From positions 1 to 64,000 of the forward strand of contig NZ_JABWCU010000017.1 in the NCBI RefSeq assembly GCF_018491765.1: a DNA stretch of 64,000 nucleotides, read 5' to 3'. The stretch comes from Novosphingobium profundi (GTDB lineage Bacteria > Pseudomonadota > Alphaproteobacteria > Sphingomonadales > Sphingomonadaceae). Both the position numbers and the translations under genes were made by a program. The notes beneath the pieces are model-generated. The model searched no databases. It saw nothing but the letters and a program-made list of their open reading frames with translations, and was not told the origin of the DNA. Shown here piece after piece: positions 7,902-16,453 of the stretch. Position 1 is the stretch's first letter, and each line of letters starts with the position of its first letter.

Positions 7902-9389
7902 CTACCCCGCGGCCGGCATAGGCGAACCGAGCCAACCGGCGAAAATTCCCTCGGGATCGTGTTTCAGGCGCAACTTCTCGAAGCGGGCATAGGCCTCCTC
8001 GGAAAGGTACTTCTGACGATGTTGCAGCATGTTCTCGTCGTTCATCTGCCCACCGATTGCGATATCGGACAGCGCGCGCATCTGCTGCGCAGGCCAGATC
8101 GAAAGCCGTTCGTCCTCAGCCGGATCCTCCCACAAGGTGTAGGTCGCGACATAGACATCGCCCTGCATCGAGAAGGCGGCATCCTCGGGCAAGGGACGGG
8201 TCGGCCCCCAGGTCAACCAGAACGTGTGGGTGCGCGGGCTGGGCTGCTCCAGGAAGACCGGTCGTAGCCGCTCGACCAGATCATCCGCCGAAGCCTCGGT
8301 ATAGATATTATCCGCAGCGTAGCGAAAACCGGCCGGATCGGCATCGTAGCCCGATGCGTAGCGCTCCTCGAGCGTGGTCGGCTTCTTTTCGACGGCAAAC
8401 GTCGCCTCTTCGATCCGCGGCATCGTGCGCAAGCTGTCGAGCGCGGCGTCGACCTGCGCTTCATCGTCACCCATCGCAAGCGCAGCGAGCGTGAATCGCA
8501 CCGGAATGCGTTCCCCCGTAATGCGGTCATGCGAGGTCGACGTGATGACCATTTCCATGTTGCGCGGCGTGTTTTCCACGTTGCCGCGCGCCCAGCGAAT
8601 GAGGTCCTCGTATGCCTCGGCGCCAAAACCGTAGGCGCTTACCTTCATGAAGAGCGGCACCTTGCGGCACTGCAACTGCATGCGCGTGATCACGCCGAAG
8701 AACCCGGCGCCGCCGCCACGCGCGGCCCACCAGTAGTCGCTGTTCTGATCGGCATCGGCGCGAATGAGATCCCCATCAGGCGTGACGACGTCAATCGCCA
8801 GCACATGGTGGCAGCCGTTGCCCCACACCCGGCTGTTCCAACCGAACCCGCCGTTCATGCAGAAGCCGCCGATGCCCGGAGACGGATGATGCGCGGTCGG
8901 CACCAGGAGCCCGTGGGGTTCGAGTTGCATGTTGATTTCCGAACCGAGCACACCGGGATTGGTCCACAAGGTCCGGGCTTCGGCATCGATCTCGACGGTC
9001 TGGAGGCGCGACATGTCGATCATGACCACATCATCACGAATATGCGCGGACGACCAACTGTGCCCACCCGATCGAACCGTGACCTTGTGGCCGTGTTCCC
9101 GGGCGAAGCGCACCGCCCCCACCACGTCGCGCTCCGATTCGGCCAGGACGATCAGAGCCGGATACCGCTCGGGCAAATTGACTTTGTAAGCGGCCGCTGC
9201 ACGCGCGATTTCGTAATCCGCATCCCCCTTCCACACCGCCTTCCCGGTGAGAGCTTTCGCAAAGTCCGCTTTCTGCTCCGCGTTCGCAGGCGACGCGGAC
9301 GAACGGCACCCTCCAGCCATGCCGGTGGACAAGGCCACGGCACTTCCGGCAAGGAGTTTGACGGCTTCGCGGCGATCATGAATGGCCAA
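7902..9389 (-). CDS. Exported FAD-binding oxidoreductase, berberine-bridge type
   Basis: From the TTG at 9389 the protein is 495 residues and opens MAIHDRREAVKLLAG, a twin-arginine (Tat) signal. A PCMH-type FAD domain follows with VTVRSGGHSW, whose histidine is the usual covalent flavin site, and then PGIGGFCMNGG. The C-terminal BBE segment reads RFEKLRLKHDPEGIFAGWL. AGGAAG lies upstream of the TTG; a longer ATG form from 9452 would bury the Tat motif. It is divergent from a c-type cytochrome across operator 3, which suggests a periplasmic dehydrogenase passing electrons to that cytochrome. Substrate unknown; oxidation of a benzylic or allylic alcohol is plausible. Confidence 0.82.
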   Translation of the reverse strand: MAIHDRREAVKLLAGSAVALSTGMAGGCRSSASPANAEQKADFAKALTGKAVWKGDADYEIARAAAAYKVNLPERYPALIVLAESERDVVGAVRFAREHGHKVTVRSGGHSWSSAHIRDDVVMIDMSRLQTVEIDAEARTLWTNPGVLGSEINMQLEPHGLLVPTAHHPSPGIGGFCMNGGFGWNSRVWGNGCHHVLAIDVVTPDGDLIRADADQNSDYWWAARGGGAGFFGVITRMQLQCRKVPLFMKVSAYGFGAEAYEDLIRWARGNVENTPRNMEMVITSTSHDRITGERIPVRFTLAALAMGDDEAQVDAALDSLRTMPRIEEATFAVEKKPTTLEERYASGYDADPAGFRYAADNIYTEASADDLVERLRPVFLEQPSPRTHTFWLTWGPTRPLPEDAAFSMQGDVYVATYTLWEDPAEDERLSIWPAQQMRALSDIAIGGQMNDENMLQHRQKYLSEEAYARFEKLRLKHDPEGIFAGWLGSPMPAAG

Positions 9390-9459
9390 GTCTGCTTCCT
9401 CTTCCCACCGGTTGCCAGCGCATTGCCTTTTCGCAATCGCTCTTGCCAGCATCCGTTTA

Positions 9460-9477
9460 TTTCCTTTAGTAGGGAAT
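9460..9477. promoter_or_regulatory. Island operator, copy 3
   Basis: Core TTTCCT-TTAGTA-GGGAAT, a slightly degenerate copy, lies between the divergent FAD oxidoreductase (9389) and cytochrome c (9548) genes. Confidence 0.58.
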
Positions 9478-9547
9478 AAATCGAAGACACCGGGCTTGGC
9501 AAGAGGCAATCTTCGGCCCGGACGCAATGAACATTGGGGAAGAGGTT

Positions 9548-9973
9548 ATGGCGCGAGGAATCCTGGTCGGCTGCGGGCTCTGGGCCATTCTGGCAAGCGT
9601 GGCGTGCACGCAAAAACCTTCCGCCGGAGCGGGAGGGCAGGTCGATTCGACACCCGAGATCACACGAACCGAGGTAAAGTACCAGCCACCTTCACCTCAG
9701 TTGAAGACCCTCATGGCGGACCATGCCTGCGACAACTGCCACGCGATCGACTACAAGCGCCTTGGCCCTGCCTTTGCCGATGTCGCAGCTGTTTACGAAG
9801 GAGCGGACGCGCAAGCCCGTGCAGCGCTGGTGGAGCATATCCAGAAGGGAATAAGCGGTCGCTGGGGCACGATGCCGATGCCACCCCAGCCTACGGTCAC
9901 AAAGGAAGACGCGGCCAACTTCGAACGTCTGATCCTGCGCCTGGCGCCGGCGCAAGCGTCCGGTCCCGGCTGA
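9548..9973 (+). CDS. Small c-type cytochrome
   Basis: 141 residues. A hydrophobic export segment (GILVGCGLWAILASVA) is followed by a cysteine that could be lipidated, though the box SVAC is weak. One haem site CDNCH lies near residue 64 and a likely axial methionine in WGTMPMPPQP. GAAGAGG precedes the ATG at 9548; another in-frame ATG lies at 9527. It is a class I monohaem cytochrome, the likely electron acceptor of the divergently encoded FAD oxidoreductase, as in p-cresol methylhydroxylase-type pairs. That pairing is inference from position. Confidence 0.85.
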   Translation: MARGILVGCGLWAILASVACTQKPSAGAGGQVDSTPEITRTEVKYQPPSPQLKTLMADHACDNCHAIDYKRLGPAFADVAAVYEGADAQARAALVEHIQKGISGRWGTMPMPPQPTVTKEDAANFERLILRLAPAQASGPG

Positions 9974-10276
9974 CGCCCCCCGCCTCCCCCTGCACGCTTC
10001 GCCACTCCCGGTCTCTCAGCCGGACACAGGGCAACCCAATGGGCCGCGCCCGTCTGGAGTACCGTTGGATCGTGGCCTCGAGACTCTCACCGAGAGTCTG
10101 GCGAGGCGCGACAGAACGACGGCATCCGCCATAATGGCGGCTGGATCTCGCGCGACATGGGTGAGGACGAGCAGGCTTCGCGGCCTCTCATCCTCCAGTC
10201 CATGCCCGGGCCTTCTCGTACAGCCACGCCTCGCCGCAAGCCGGGTTTCGTCGCGCACTGTGCCCGCACCGCACGT
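9974..10276. other. Intergenic, convergent genes; one small hairpin
   Basis: No coding sequence is recognised. A perfect 8-bp hairpin agactctc-acc-gagagtct lies at 10081-10099 between the converging cytochrome c and AhpD-like genes. It could help terminate both transcripts, but no T-tract follows. Confidence 0.4.
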
Positions 10277-10822
10277 TCAGCGCAGGTTGGCGATCGCCTC
10301 CGGATCGCCGATCTCGGCCACGTTGAGGACCATCGCGAGCAAGGTGTAATAGCCGCAGATCCCGGTCAGTTCGACGGCGCCTGCGCGTCCGTGACGCCGT
10401 ACGATTGCCTCGTGCCGGGCATCACCGACATGCTGGTCGGCATGCAATTCGCGGCAGAAGGCGATAATCTCCCGCTCGTCCTGCGGTGTCCCGGGATGGT
10501 CACGCCCTTGCGCGATCGCGTCGACGGTTTCAGGCAGGACACCGGCCGCCGAGGCGTGACGGGCATGGGCCTGCCACTCGTAGCCCTGCGACCATGCGAC
10601 TGCGGTCACCAGGATCGCCACCTCGCGCAGCCGGGGTTCGAGCAGGCTATCGTAGCGAAGGTACTCCCCCAGCTTCTGCACGTGATCAAGCAGCGAGGCA
10701 CTGTAGAGCAGCGGGATGAACGGTCCGCGCACTTCCCCACGTGGGGTTGCGATCAGCGCCTGCGCCGCGATTTCCTGCTCGGCCGACCAATCCTTGCGAT
10801 CAAGAAGGGGATATCGTTCCAT
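10277..10822 (-). CDS. Carboxymuconolactone decarboxylase/AhpD-like protein
   Basis: 181 residues from the ATG at 10822 (MERYPLLDRKDW). The central block REVAILVTAVAWSQGYEWQA followed by HARHASAAGV is the CMD-family core, with E and two H where proton-transfer residues usually sit. The CxxC of true AhpD peroxidases is absent. Such proteins often act on lactones or as uncharacterised partners in aromatic catabolism. Operator 4 lies only 10 bases upstream of this start and would fall inside the gene if the upstream ATG at about 10855 were used, which favours the shorter form. Divergent from the TetR gene. Confidence 0.8.
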   Translation of the reverse strand: MERYPLLDRKDWSAEQEIAAQALIATPRGEVRGPFIPLLYSASLLDHVQKLGEYLRYDSLLEPRLREVAILVTAVAWSQGYEWQAHARHASAAGVLPETVDAIAQGRDHPGTPQDEREIIAFCRELHADQHVGDARHEAIVRRHGRAGAVELTGICGYYTLLAMVLNVAEIGDPEAIANLR

Positions 10823-10831
10823 CGATGCATA

Positions 10832-10849
10832 ATTCCCTTTAGTGGGCAT
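10832..10849. promoter_or_regulatory. Island operator, copy 4 (regulator intergenic)
   Basis: Core ATTCCC-TTTAGT-GGGCAT lies between the CMD-like gene (minus) and the TetR-type regulator (plus). The position suggests autoregulation. Confidence 0.58.
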
Positions 10850-10932
10850 TCTCATCCCGATTATGATACCTTAAGTGCAAGGTAGACCCGTTGACGCGGC
10901 ATCCACCCGGCATCTCCTGCAGGAAGCAGACC

Positions 10933-11619
10933 TTGGCGAAAACACCGACGAAATCCACAATCGAACGCATCCGCAGCGAGGACGCGCCTCGCACCATCGG
11001 CCGACCTTCGGTCGATTCGGCGACGGTGGGACGCGAGGCGTTGATCGAGGCGACCTGCGAACTTCTCAAGAAAATGCCGCCGCGCAAGATGACCCGCGCC
11101 GAAGTGGCGCGGGCCTCGGGCGTCGACCCCTCGTTGATCCGCTACTACTTCAAGAACGTCCATCTGCTGCTGATCGAAGCTGCAAAACTGTTCAATGCGC
11201 GCTACGCGCACAAGGTCCAGTTGCTGACCAAGCGCGCCGGCACCGATCCCGAAGCCCGGCTCAAGGTCCGCATCGGGGCGCTGGTCGATCTGATCGCCGA
11301 ATACCCCTATTACCAGCGCCTGATCGTCGAGGAGATCCTTGAATCTGACGACCCGGAAGCCAAGGCCCTGATGGAGCGCATGACCGCGGGCGGCATCGAA
11401 GGCTATGCTGCGATCATCGAGGACGGCGTGGCCCAGGGGGCCTTTCGCCGGATCGATCCCGCGCTGCTGTTCACCTCGATCATCGGTCTCGCCGAATTCC
11501 AGACGACCGCGCATGCGCTGCTCAACCTGCCCAGGCGCACCACGCGCATCAGCACGGATTTCCGGGAAAACTACAAGAATTTCATCTTCGACCTCATCAT
11601 TCAGGGACTGCGCCCCTGA
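10933..11619 (+). CDS. TetR/AcrR-family regulator, candidate controller of the island
   Basis: 228 residues from a TTG at 10933 preceded by AGGAAG; a further in-frame TTG lies at 10891. The DNA-binding part reads ALIEATCELLKKMPPRKMTR, then AEVARASGVDPSLIRYYFKN, the classic TetR helix-turn-helix ending in YYFKN. The C-terminal half is helical and has no recognised ligand signature. It is the only regulator inside 440-34260. TetR proteins bind palindromes of about 16-22 bp, and the ATTCYC-N6-RGGAAT element occurs ten times in the island, including next to this gene. I infer that it represses the island and is released by a pathway compound. Confidence 0.85.
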   Translation: MAKTPTKSTIERIRSEDAPRTIGRPSVDSATVGREALIEATCELLKKMPPRKMTRAEVARASGVDPSLIRYYFKNVHLLLIEAAKLFNARYAHKVQLLTKRAGTDPEARLKVRIGALVDLIAEYPYYQRLIVEEILESDDPEAKALMERMTAGGIEGYAAIIEDGVAQGAFRRIDPALLFTSIIGLAEFQTTAHALLNLPRRTTRISTDFRENYKNFIFDLIIQGLRP

Positions 11620-11635
11620 ACCCGGGACATCCGCT

Positions 11636-12151
11636 TCACCGGCAGGCATAGACCCAGCGCCCGGCCTGGCCGAACCAGGTCCCGCCCCGCTCCAGCCGCG
11701 CGCGCCATTCGGTCGAACGGGCGAAGGCGCGTTCCCTGGATTCGAGTACGGAGACGTCCGCCAACTGATGAAAGGCAAGGCTGGTGAAGCGGCGCGTGCC
11801 CGGCCCCATAGCGGTGACCTCGTAGCGCCGCGCACGCAGCCAGCCGGGCGCGCGCATCAGCAGCGGAACGTGCTCTTCCTCATACCAGCGGTCGACTTCT
11901 TCGCGCATTTCGACCGGCACGTCGAAAGCCACCAACATGATCACGCCGGCCGCGCCCTCGAAGCTCCCCGTATCCTGCACCAGTCGCCCTTCGTAGTGTG
12001 CCGTGCCAGCCTGCGCACCGTCCCGGAATTCCCCATCGAAGACGACCTGACCGGCCTCGCCCTGCGGATCGAGCGCCACCAGCACGGCGCTCTCGGTTCC
12101 GTCTACGCCAAGTCCCTTGCCAGGCGCCCCGGCCCACTGTCGAAACTGCAC
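11636..12151 (-). CDS. Dimeric alpha/beta-barrel (Dabb/EthD-like) protein
   Basis: About 171 residues. The second half contains VIMLVAFDVPVEMREEVDRW, then YEEEHVPLLMRAPGWLRARR, the W-Y-x3-H-x-P-x-L pattern of EthD-like proteins. It directly follows the FAH gene. Two starts are possible: a TTG at 12166 overlapping the FAH stop as TTGA, or a GTG at 12151 with GAGG 9 bases upstream; I used the latter. Both imply translational coupling to FAH. Function is not established; members may handle reactive aromatic or enolic intermediates. Confidence 0.7.
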   Translation of the reverse strand: MQFRQWAGAPGKGLGVDGTESAVLVALDPQGEAGQVVFDGEFRDGAQAGTAHYEGRLVQDTGSFEGAAGVIMLVAFDVPVEMREEVDRWYEEEHVPLLMRAPGWLRARRYEVTAMGPGTRRFTSLAFHQLADVSVLESRERAFARSTEWRARLERGGTWFGQAGRWVYACR

Positions 12152-12162
12152 GACCTGCGCCC

Positions 12163-13113
12163 TCAATTGCTCGTCGGGTTCAGCGTGGCGTCTGGACGAT
12201 GGCGCCGGACCGCCTCGTGGTTGGTCGACCCCTCGCCCATGTAGACACCGCGCTCCCACTCGCGCCCGAGGGGATCGCGCACGCCGACCTCGAATTCGCC
12301 GATCCCGTGGATCTTCATGCGCAGCGTCTCACCATCCTGCACGAAGCCGAGCCCTTCATGGTTGGTTCCGCAGGCGACCACGTCGCCGGTGTTCATCGTC
12401 ATGAACTGGGTCAGCCACCACACGATTTCGGGCACGCGGTGCTCCATATCGTCGGTCATGTAGTTATGCCGCAGCTGACCATCGTTCCAGAACTGCACCC
12501 AAAGTTCGTTCGGGTCGGGGATCTCGTCTGCCGTCACGATGCAGGGGCCCATCGGCGCGAAAGTGTCGAAGCTCTTGCCCATCCAGCTGTTGTTGCGCCA
12601 GGTCCGCCGCCCGCTCTCGCGCGCCGTGATGTCCATGAAGCACGTGTAGCCGAAAATGGCGTCGCGCCAGTTCTCCTCGCGTACCTCCTTGACCGGCCCC
12701 TTGAACACAAGCGCAAGCTCCGCCTCGTGCATGAAGGCGTAAGGCTCGGTGAAGTTGGGCAGCACCACTGTTTCGCCAGGGCCGATCACCGCATCGGGGC
12801 TCTTGAGAAACATGTTGAGCGGCCGCGCCTCGCGCTGGGCGTGCTCCCAGTAGTTCGCAAGGCAGTTCACGATCTTGCCCGGCCGAGGCAGCGGCGCCAT
12901 CAGGGTTACCTCAGCATGATCCAATGCGCCGCCTTGCGCGATGAGCGCCTCGAGCTCGGGCCGCAAGGCGTCGAACCGGTCGATCACGGAACACATCACA
13001 GCCTGCCCGTCAGGGCCTGCGGCAAGGCTCGAGGCATCGATGACGCCGTCCGCGGCCATGAGACCGAGACGCGCAGTCGCATCACCGGACGATTTGAACA
13101 GGCACAGTTTCAT
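12163..13113 (-). CDS. Fumarylacetoacetate hydrolase-family protein
   Basis: 316 residues with the FAH core: KIVNCLANYWEHA, then FLKSPDAVIGPGETVVLP, MHEAELALVFKG with the metal-binding E-x-E, and FGYTCFMDITAR with the third acidic ligand. The family hydrolyses or decarboxylates beta-diketo acids or isomerises ring-cleavage products in meta-pathways. This is a stand-alone catabolic member, as no tyrosine-pathway genes are near. It is divergent from the aldehyde dehydrogenase operon, and operator 5 lies 37 bases upstream. The EthD-like gene is coupled downstream. Confidence 0.87.
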   Translation of the reverse strand: MKLCLFKSSGDATARLGLMAADGVIDASSLAAGPDGQAVMCSVIDRFDALRPELEALIAQGGALDHAEVTLMAPLPRPGKIVNCLANYWEHAQREARPLNMFLKSPDAVIGPGETVVLPNFTEPYAFMHEAELALVFKGPVKEVREENWRDAIFGYTCFMDITARESGRRTWRNNSWMGKSFDTFAPMGPCIVTADEIPDPNELWVQFWNDGQLRHNYMTDDMEHRVPEIVWWLTQFMTMNTGDVVACGTNHEGLGFVQDGETLRMKIHGIGEFEVGVRDPLGREWERGVYMGEGSTNHEAVRRHRPDATLNPTSN

Positions 13114-13149
13114 GAAGACTCTCCCAGTGGCGTACTTTGCGGGCCATTT

Positions 13150-13167
13150 ATTCCCCGATAAGGGAAT
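13150..13167. promoter_or_regulatory. Island operator, copy 5
   Basis: A perfect palindromic core, ATTCCC-CGATAA-GGGAAT, 37 bases upstream of the FAH gene. Confidence 0.7.
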
Positions 13168-13228
13168 AGTTTGGACCGGTCAAGCCACCGCCCCGGCTCG
13201 CGCAATTTGCGGCTGCAAGGCGTTGACT

Positions 13229-13246
13229 ATTCCCCAATCAGGGAAT
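13229..13246. promoter_or_regulatory. Island operator, copy 6
   Basis: A perfect core, ATTCCC-CAATCA-GGGAAT, 76 bases upstream of the aldehyde dehydrogenase gene and centred 79 bases from copy 5. Each divergent operon thus has its own site. Confidence 0.7.
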
Positions 13247-13321
13247 ATTGCTCGGCTCGAAATGGCTGGCTTCCGACCAGCACGACACAACGTCTCAACA
13301 AGAACAAACCGGGAGACCGAG

Positions 13322-14770
13322 ATGACCTTTGCCACCCCCTTCCCCGACGTGAAGCTGCTTGTCGACGGCATCTGGACCGATGGTGCTGCGGGCGCCACGA
13401 TCGACGTCACTAACCCGGCCGACGAAGCCGTTATCGGCACGGTCGCGAAAGCGGAGATCGCCGATCTCGAAACGGCGGTCGCGGCTGCCCATCGCGGCAT
13501 GAAGACCTGGTCCGCGCGCCCACCACTCGAACGCGCGCGCATCTTCATGAAGGCTTCGGCCCTGCTTCGCGAACGGGCACGCGCCATCGGCGAGATGATG
13601 GTCTTGGAAATGGGCAAGACGCTGCCCGAGGCGCTCGGTGAAGTCGAGCGCGGCGCCGAGGCGATCGACTGGCTGGCCGGCGAAACCCAGCGCATCTATG
13701 GTCGCCTCATCGAACCGCGCATGCCCGGGGTACGGCAGATGGTGATCAAGGAGCCGATCGGCGTCGTCGCCGCCTTCAGCCCCTGGAACTTCCCCGTCAA
13801 CCAGATCGTGCGCAAGGTGGCCGGTGCGCTCGCTGCCGGCTGCGGCATCGTCGTCAAGGGGCCGGAGGAAACCCCGGCGTCCTGCGCCGAACTGGTCCGG
13901 GCCTTTCACGATGCCGGCGTCGATGCCGGTGTGCTCAATCTCGTCTTTGGCGTGCCATCCGAGATTTCCGAGTTCCTCGTGCCCCATCCGCTCGTGCGCA
14001 AGATCTCGTTCACGGGCTCGACCGGGGTCGGCAAGCACCTTGCCGCGCTGGCAGGAAAGCACATGAAGGTCGTGACGATGGAACTGGGCGGGCATGCTCC
14101 GGTCCTAGTCTTCGCCGACGCCGACCCGGTGACGGCCGCCAATGCCCTCGTTGGCAACAAGTTCCGCGCCACCGGGCAGAGCTGCATCAGCCCCACCCGC
14201 CTGCTGGTCGAGGACAGCGCGTTCGAAACCTTCACGCAGGCGTTTGCCAAAGCCGCAGAAGCGCTTAAGGTCGGCCCAGGACACGAAAGCGAAACGCAAG
14301 TCGGCCCTCTTGCCAACGGTCGCCGGATCGAGGCCATGGACCGGCTTGTCGCCGACGCCGTCGCGAAGGGGGCAAAGCTCGTTACCGGAGGCAAGCGGAT
14401 CGGCAACCGCGGCTGGTTCTACGAACCAACCGTGCTCGCAAACGTGCCGCTGGAGGCTGATATCATGCACGAGGAACCGTTTGGTCCGGTGGTCGTCGTC
14501 AATCCGTTCGAGAGCTACGAAGACGCCGTTGCCGAAGCCAATCGCTTGCCATACGGGCTGGCTGCGTTCGCCTTCACGAACTCCTCGCTGACCGCCGCCA
14601 ACCTGGCTAGGGACGTCGAGACCGGTATGCTCTCGGTCAACCACTTCGGCCTGGGCATGCCCGAGACGCCTTTTGGCGGCATCAAGGATTCAGGCTACGG
14701 TTTCGAAGGTGGTTCCGAAGCCATCGAGGCCTACCTGCAGACCCGCTTCATCACCACCTCCGGCATCTGA
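13322..14770 (+). CDS. NAD(P)-dependent aldehyde dehydrogenase
   Basis: 482 residues with the full ALDH layout: FSPWNFP (152-158), FTGSTGVGK for cofactor, catalytic E254 in MELGGHAP, and nucleophile C288 in GQSCISPT. The C-terminal segment PFGGIKDSGYGFEGG is also present. It resembles the succinate-semialdehyde dehydrogenase (GabD-like) branch. In this island it probably oxidises an aldehyde released by ring cleavage or side-chain oxidation. GGGAG precedes the ATG at 13322. It leads an operon with the SDR, amidohydrolase and VOC genes; operators 5 and 6 lie upstream. Confidence 0.92.
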   Translation: MTFATPFPDVKLLVDGIWTDGAAGATIDVTNPADEAVIGTVAKAEIADLETAVAAAHRGMKTWSARPPLERARIFMKASALLRERARAIGEMMVLEMGKTLPEALGEVERGAEAIDWLAGETQRIYGRLIEPRMPGVRQMVIKEPIGVVAAFSPWNFPVNQIVRKVAGALAAGCGIVVKGPEETPASCAELVRAFHDAGVDAGVLNLVFGVPSEISEFLVPHPLVRKISFTGSTGVGKHLAALAGKHMKVVTMELGGHAPVLVFADADPVTAANALVGNKFRATGQSCISPTRLLVEDSAFETFTQAFAKAAEALKVGPGHESETQVGPLANGRRIEAMDRLVADAVAKGAKLVTGGKRIGNRGWFYEPTVLANVPLEADIMHEEPFGPVVVVNPFESYEDAVAEANRLPYGLAAFAFTNSSLTAANLARDVETGMLSVNHFGLGMPETPFGGIKDSGYGFEGGSEAIEAYLQTRFITTSGI

Positions 14771-14780
14771 GGCATCGGAC

Positions 14781-15554
14781 ATGGCAGGTCGTCTGGAAGG
14801 CAAGGTCGCGCTCGTCACCGGGATCGGATCGGGCATTGGGCAAGGTTGCGCGCGCCTCTTCGCTCAGGAAGGTGCGATCGTGGTGGGCTGCGACATCAAT
14901 CCGGCCAACGCCGAAGGCTTCATCGCCGAAGCGCAAGGCAAGGGACTGGCTATCGAATCGATCCACCCGATCGATCTCACCAGTCCGGCGGATGTCGAGC
15001 GTTACGTGGCGCAGGCCATGAGCCGCCATGGAAGGATCGATGCGCTCGTCAACGCCGCCGCGATCCAGCCGCACATGGCCTCTACCGCAGCGATGGACTA
15101 CGAAACCGAGTGGACGCCCACGATGGTAGGCGAAGTCGATATCGTCTTTCTCGTCAGCAAGGCGGCCTGGCCGCACATGGTGGCGAGCGGCGGAGGCGGT
15201 ATCGTCAACTTCGCCTCGGTAAATGCCCAGCGCGGAAGCACCGGGCTCGGCATGATCGCGCACTGTGCGGGCAAGGGAGCGGTCATGGCGATGACCCGCC
15301 AAATGGCGATCGAAGGTGGCCCCGACGGCATTCGCGTCAATTCGATCTCGCCCGGCCTTGTCGTCACCGACGCGACCCGCGCGGCAGGCGCGGCCGAAGG
15401 CGCACAGAAGGAGCGTATCCTCTCGCGCTTTTCGATCAAGCGACTGGGCAAGCCCGAGGACATCGGTTGGTGCGCGGTCTACTTGTGTTCGGATGAAGCC
15501 GAATGGGTCACCGGCGCGAATTTCAACATCGACGGCGGAGCCATGGCCTCCTGA
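14781..15554 (+). CDS. SDR-family protein with His in place of the catalytic Tyr
   Basis: 257 residues. The NAD site TGIGSGIG (13-20), NAAA at 91-94 and the SDR C-terminus are intact. The active-site motif reads H161-C-A-G-K165 (codon CAC) where YxxxK is standard; S146 is in its usual place. It is therefore either a less common SDR branch using His or Lys chemistry, or catalytically altered. It starts 10 bases after the aldehyde dehydrogenase stop, and its own stop overlaps the next start as TGATG, so it is firmly in this operon. Confidence 0.85.
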   Translation: MAGRLEGKVALVTGIGSGIGQGCARLFAQEGAIVVGCDINPANAEGFIAEAQGKGLAIESIHPIDLTSPADVERYVAQAMSRHGRIDALVNAAAIQPHMASTAAMDYETEWTPTMVGEVDIVFLVSKAAWPHMVASGGGGIVNFASVNAQRGSTGLGMIAHCAGKGAVMAMTRQMAIEGGPDGIRVNSISPGLVVTDATRAAGAAEGAQKERILSRFSIKRLGKPEDIGWCAVYLCSDEAEWVTGANFNIDGGAMAS

Positions 15555-16453
15555 TGGTCGACGCCATGCCTGGCCGGCCCCTGGCCGTGCAACCTCCCCC
15601 GCTGGAGCGACCGAGCCCGCCTGGTTTCACGTTCCCTGTCGGCGCGTGCGACGCGCATTGCCATTTCTTCGGTCCGGCCGGGCGGTTCCCCTACCAACCG
15701 GCGCGAACCTACGAACCGGCCGAGCTTCCTCTCGAGCGTTACGAGCAGCTCATGGCCTGGTTCGGGCTGTCTCGCGCGGTTTTCGTCCAACCCGCCGTCT
15801 GGGGGCGCGATCATCGCGCCATTTGCGATGCCCTCGAGCGCGGCGAAGGCCGCTACCGCGCTGCTGGCCTGGTCGATCATCGCACGGACCACGCGGAACT
15901 GGCGCGCCTCGACGAGGCGGGCATGCGCGGGGCGCGCTTCAATCTGGTTGGACACCTGGGCTCGCTTCCTACACCCGACGATGTGCGGCGCACGATCGAC
16001 CGGGTGGTTCCGCTTGGCTGGCACCTTCTGTTCCACCTCGACGCGGCGGCCCTGCTGGCGAATGGCGAATGGATTTCCGAGCTTGGCTGCCCCTTGGTCA
16101 TCGACCACATGGCGCGCGTGCCAGTGGCGGACGGCCTCGAACAGCCTGCCTTCCGCCTCCTGCTCGACCTCGTTGCACAGGACAACGTCTGGGTGAAGAT
16201 CTCCGGCGCAGACCGGATGGTCGATGCGCAAGAACGCCTGTCCGATGCCGTGCCCTTCATGGCCGCGCTCGCCCGCGCCGCCCCCGAACGCACGCTCTGG
16301 GGCACGGACTGGCCCCATCCCAACGTGCGTTTCATGCCGGACGACGGCCATGTGGCCGACCTCCTGCCGCGCGCGGTGCCCGACGAGACGGCCCGCCATG
16401 CGATCCTGGTCGACAACCCGGCCCGCCTCTACTTCGAGGGACGCGTTCCATGA
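15554..16453 (+). CDS. Amidohydrolase-2 family hydrolase (pyrone-dicarboxylate lactonase-like)
   Basis: 299 residues of a TIM-barrel metal-dependent hydrolase: CDAHCHFFGPAGRFPY at the first strand, then FHLDAAALL, VIDHMARVP, VWVKISGADRM and LWGTDWPHPNVRF. This order matches the family of 2-pyrone-4,6-dicarboxylate hydrolase (LigI), which opens lactones made from extradiol cleavage products. The exact substrate may differ. Its ATG overlaps the SDR stop (TGATG) and its stop overlaps the next start (ATGA), so all four genes are translationally coupled. Confidence 0.85.
   Translation: MVDAMPGRPLAVQPPPLERPSPPGFTFPVGACDAHCHFFGPAGRFPYQPARTYEPAELPLERYEQLMAWFGLSRAVFVQPAVWGRDHRAICDALERGEGRYRAAGLVDHRTDHAELARLDEAGMRGARFNLVGHLGSLPTPDDVRRTIDRVVPLGWHLLFHLDAAALLANGEWISELGCPLVIDHMARVPVADGLEQPAFRLLLDLVAQDNVWVKISGADRMVDAQERLSDAVPFMAALARAAPERTLWGTDWPHPNVRFMPDDGHVADLLPRAVPDETARHAILVDNPARLYFEGRVP

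Noticed and set aside
10081..10099. Hairpin agactctc-acc-gagagtct as an operator
   Set aside because: Single occurrence between converging genes, far from any start; a weak terminator is the simpler reading.
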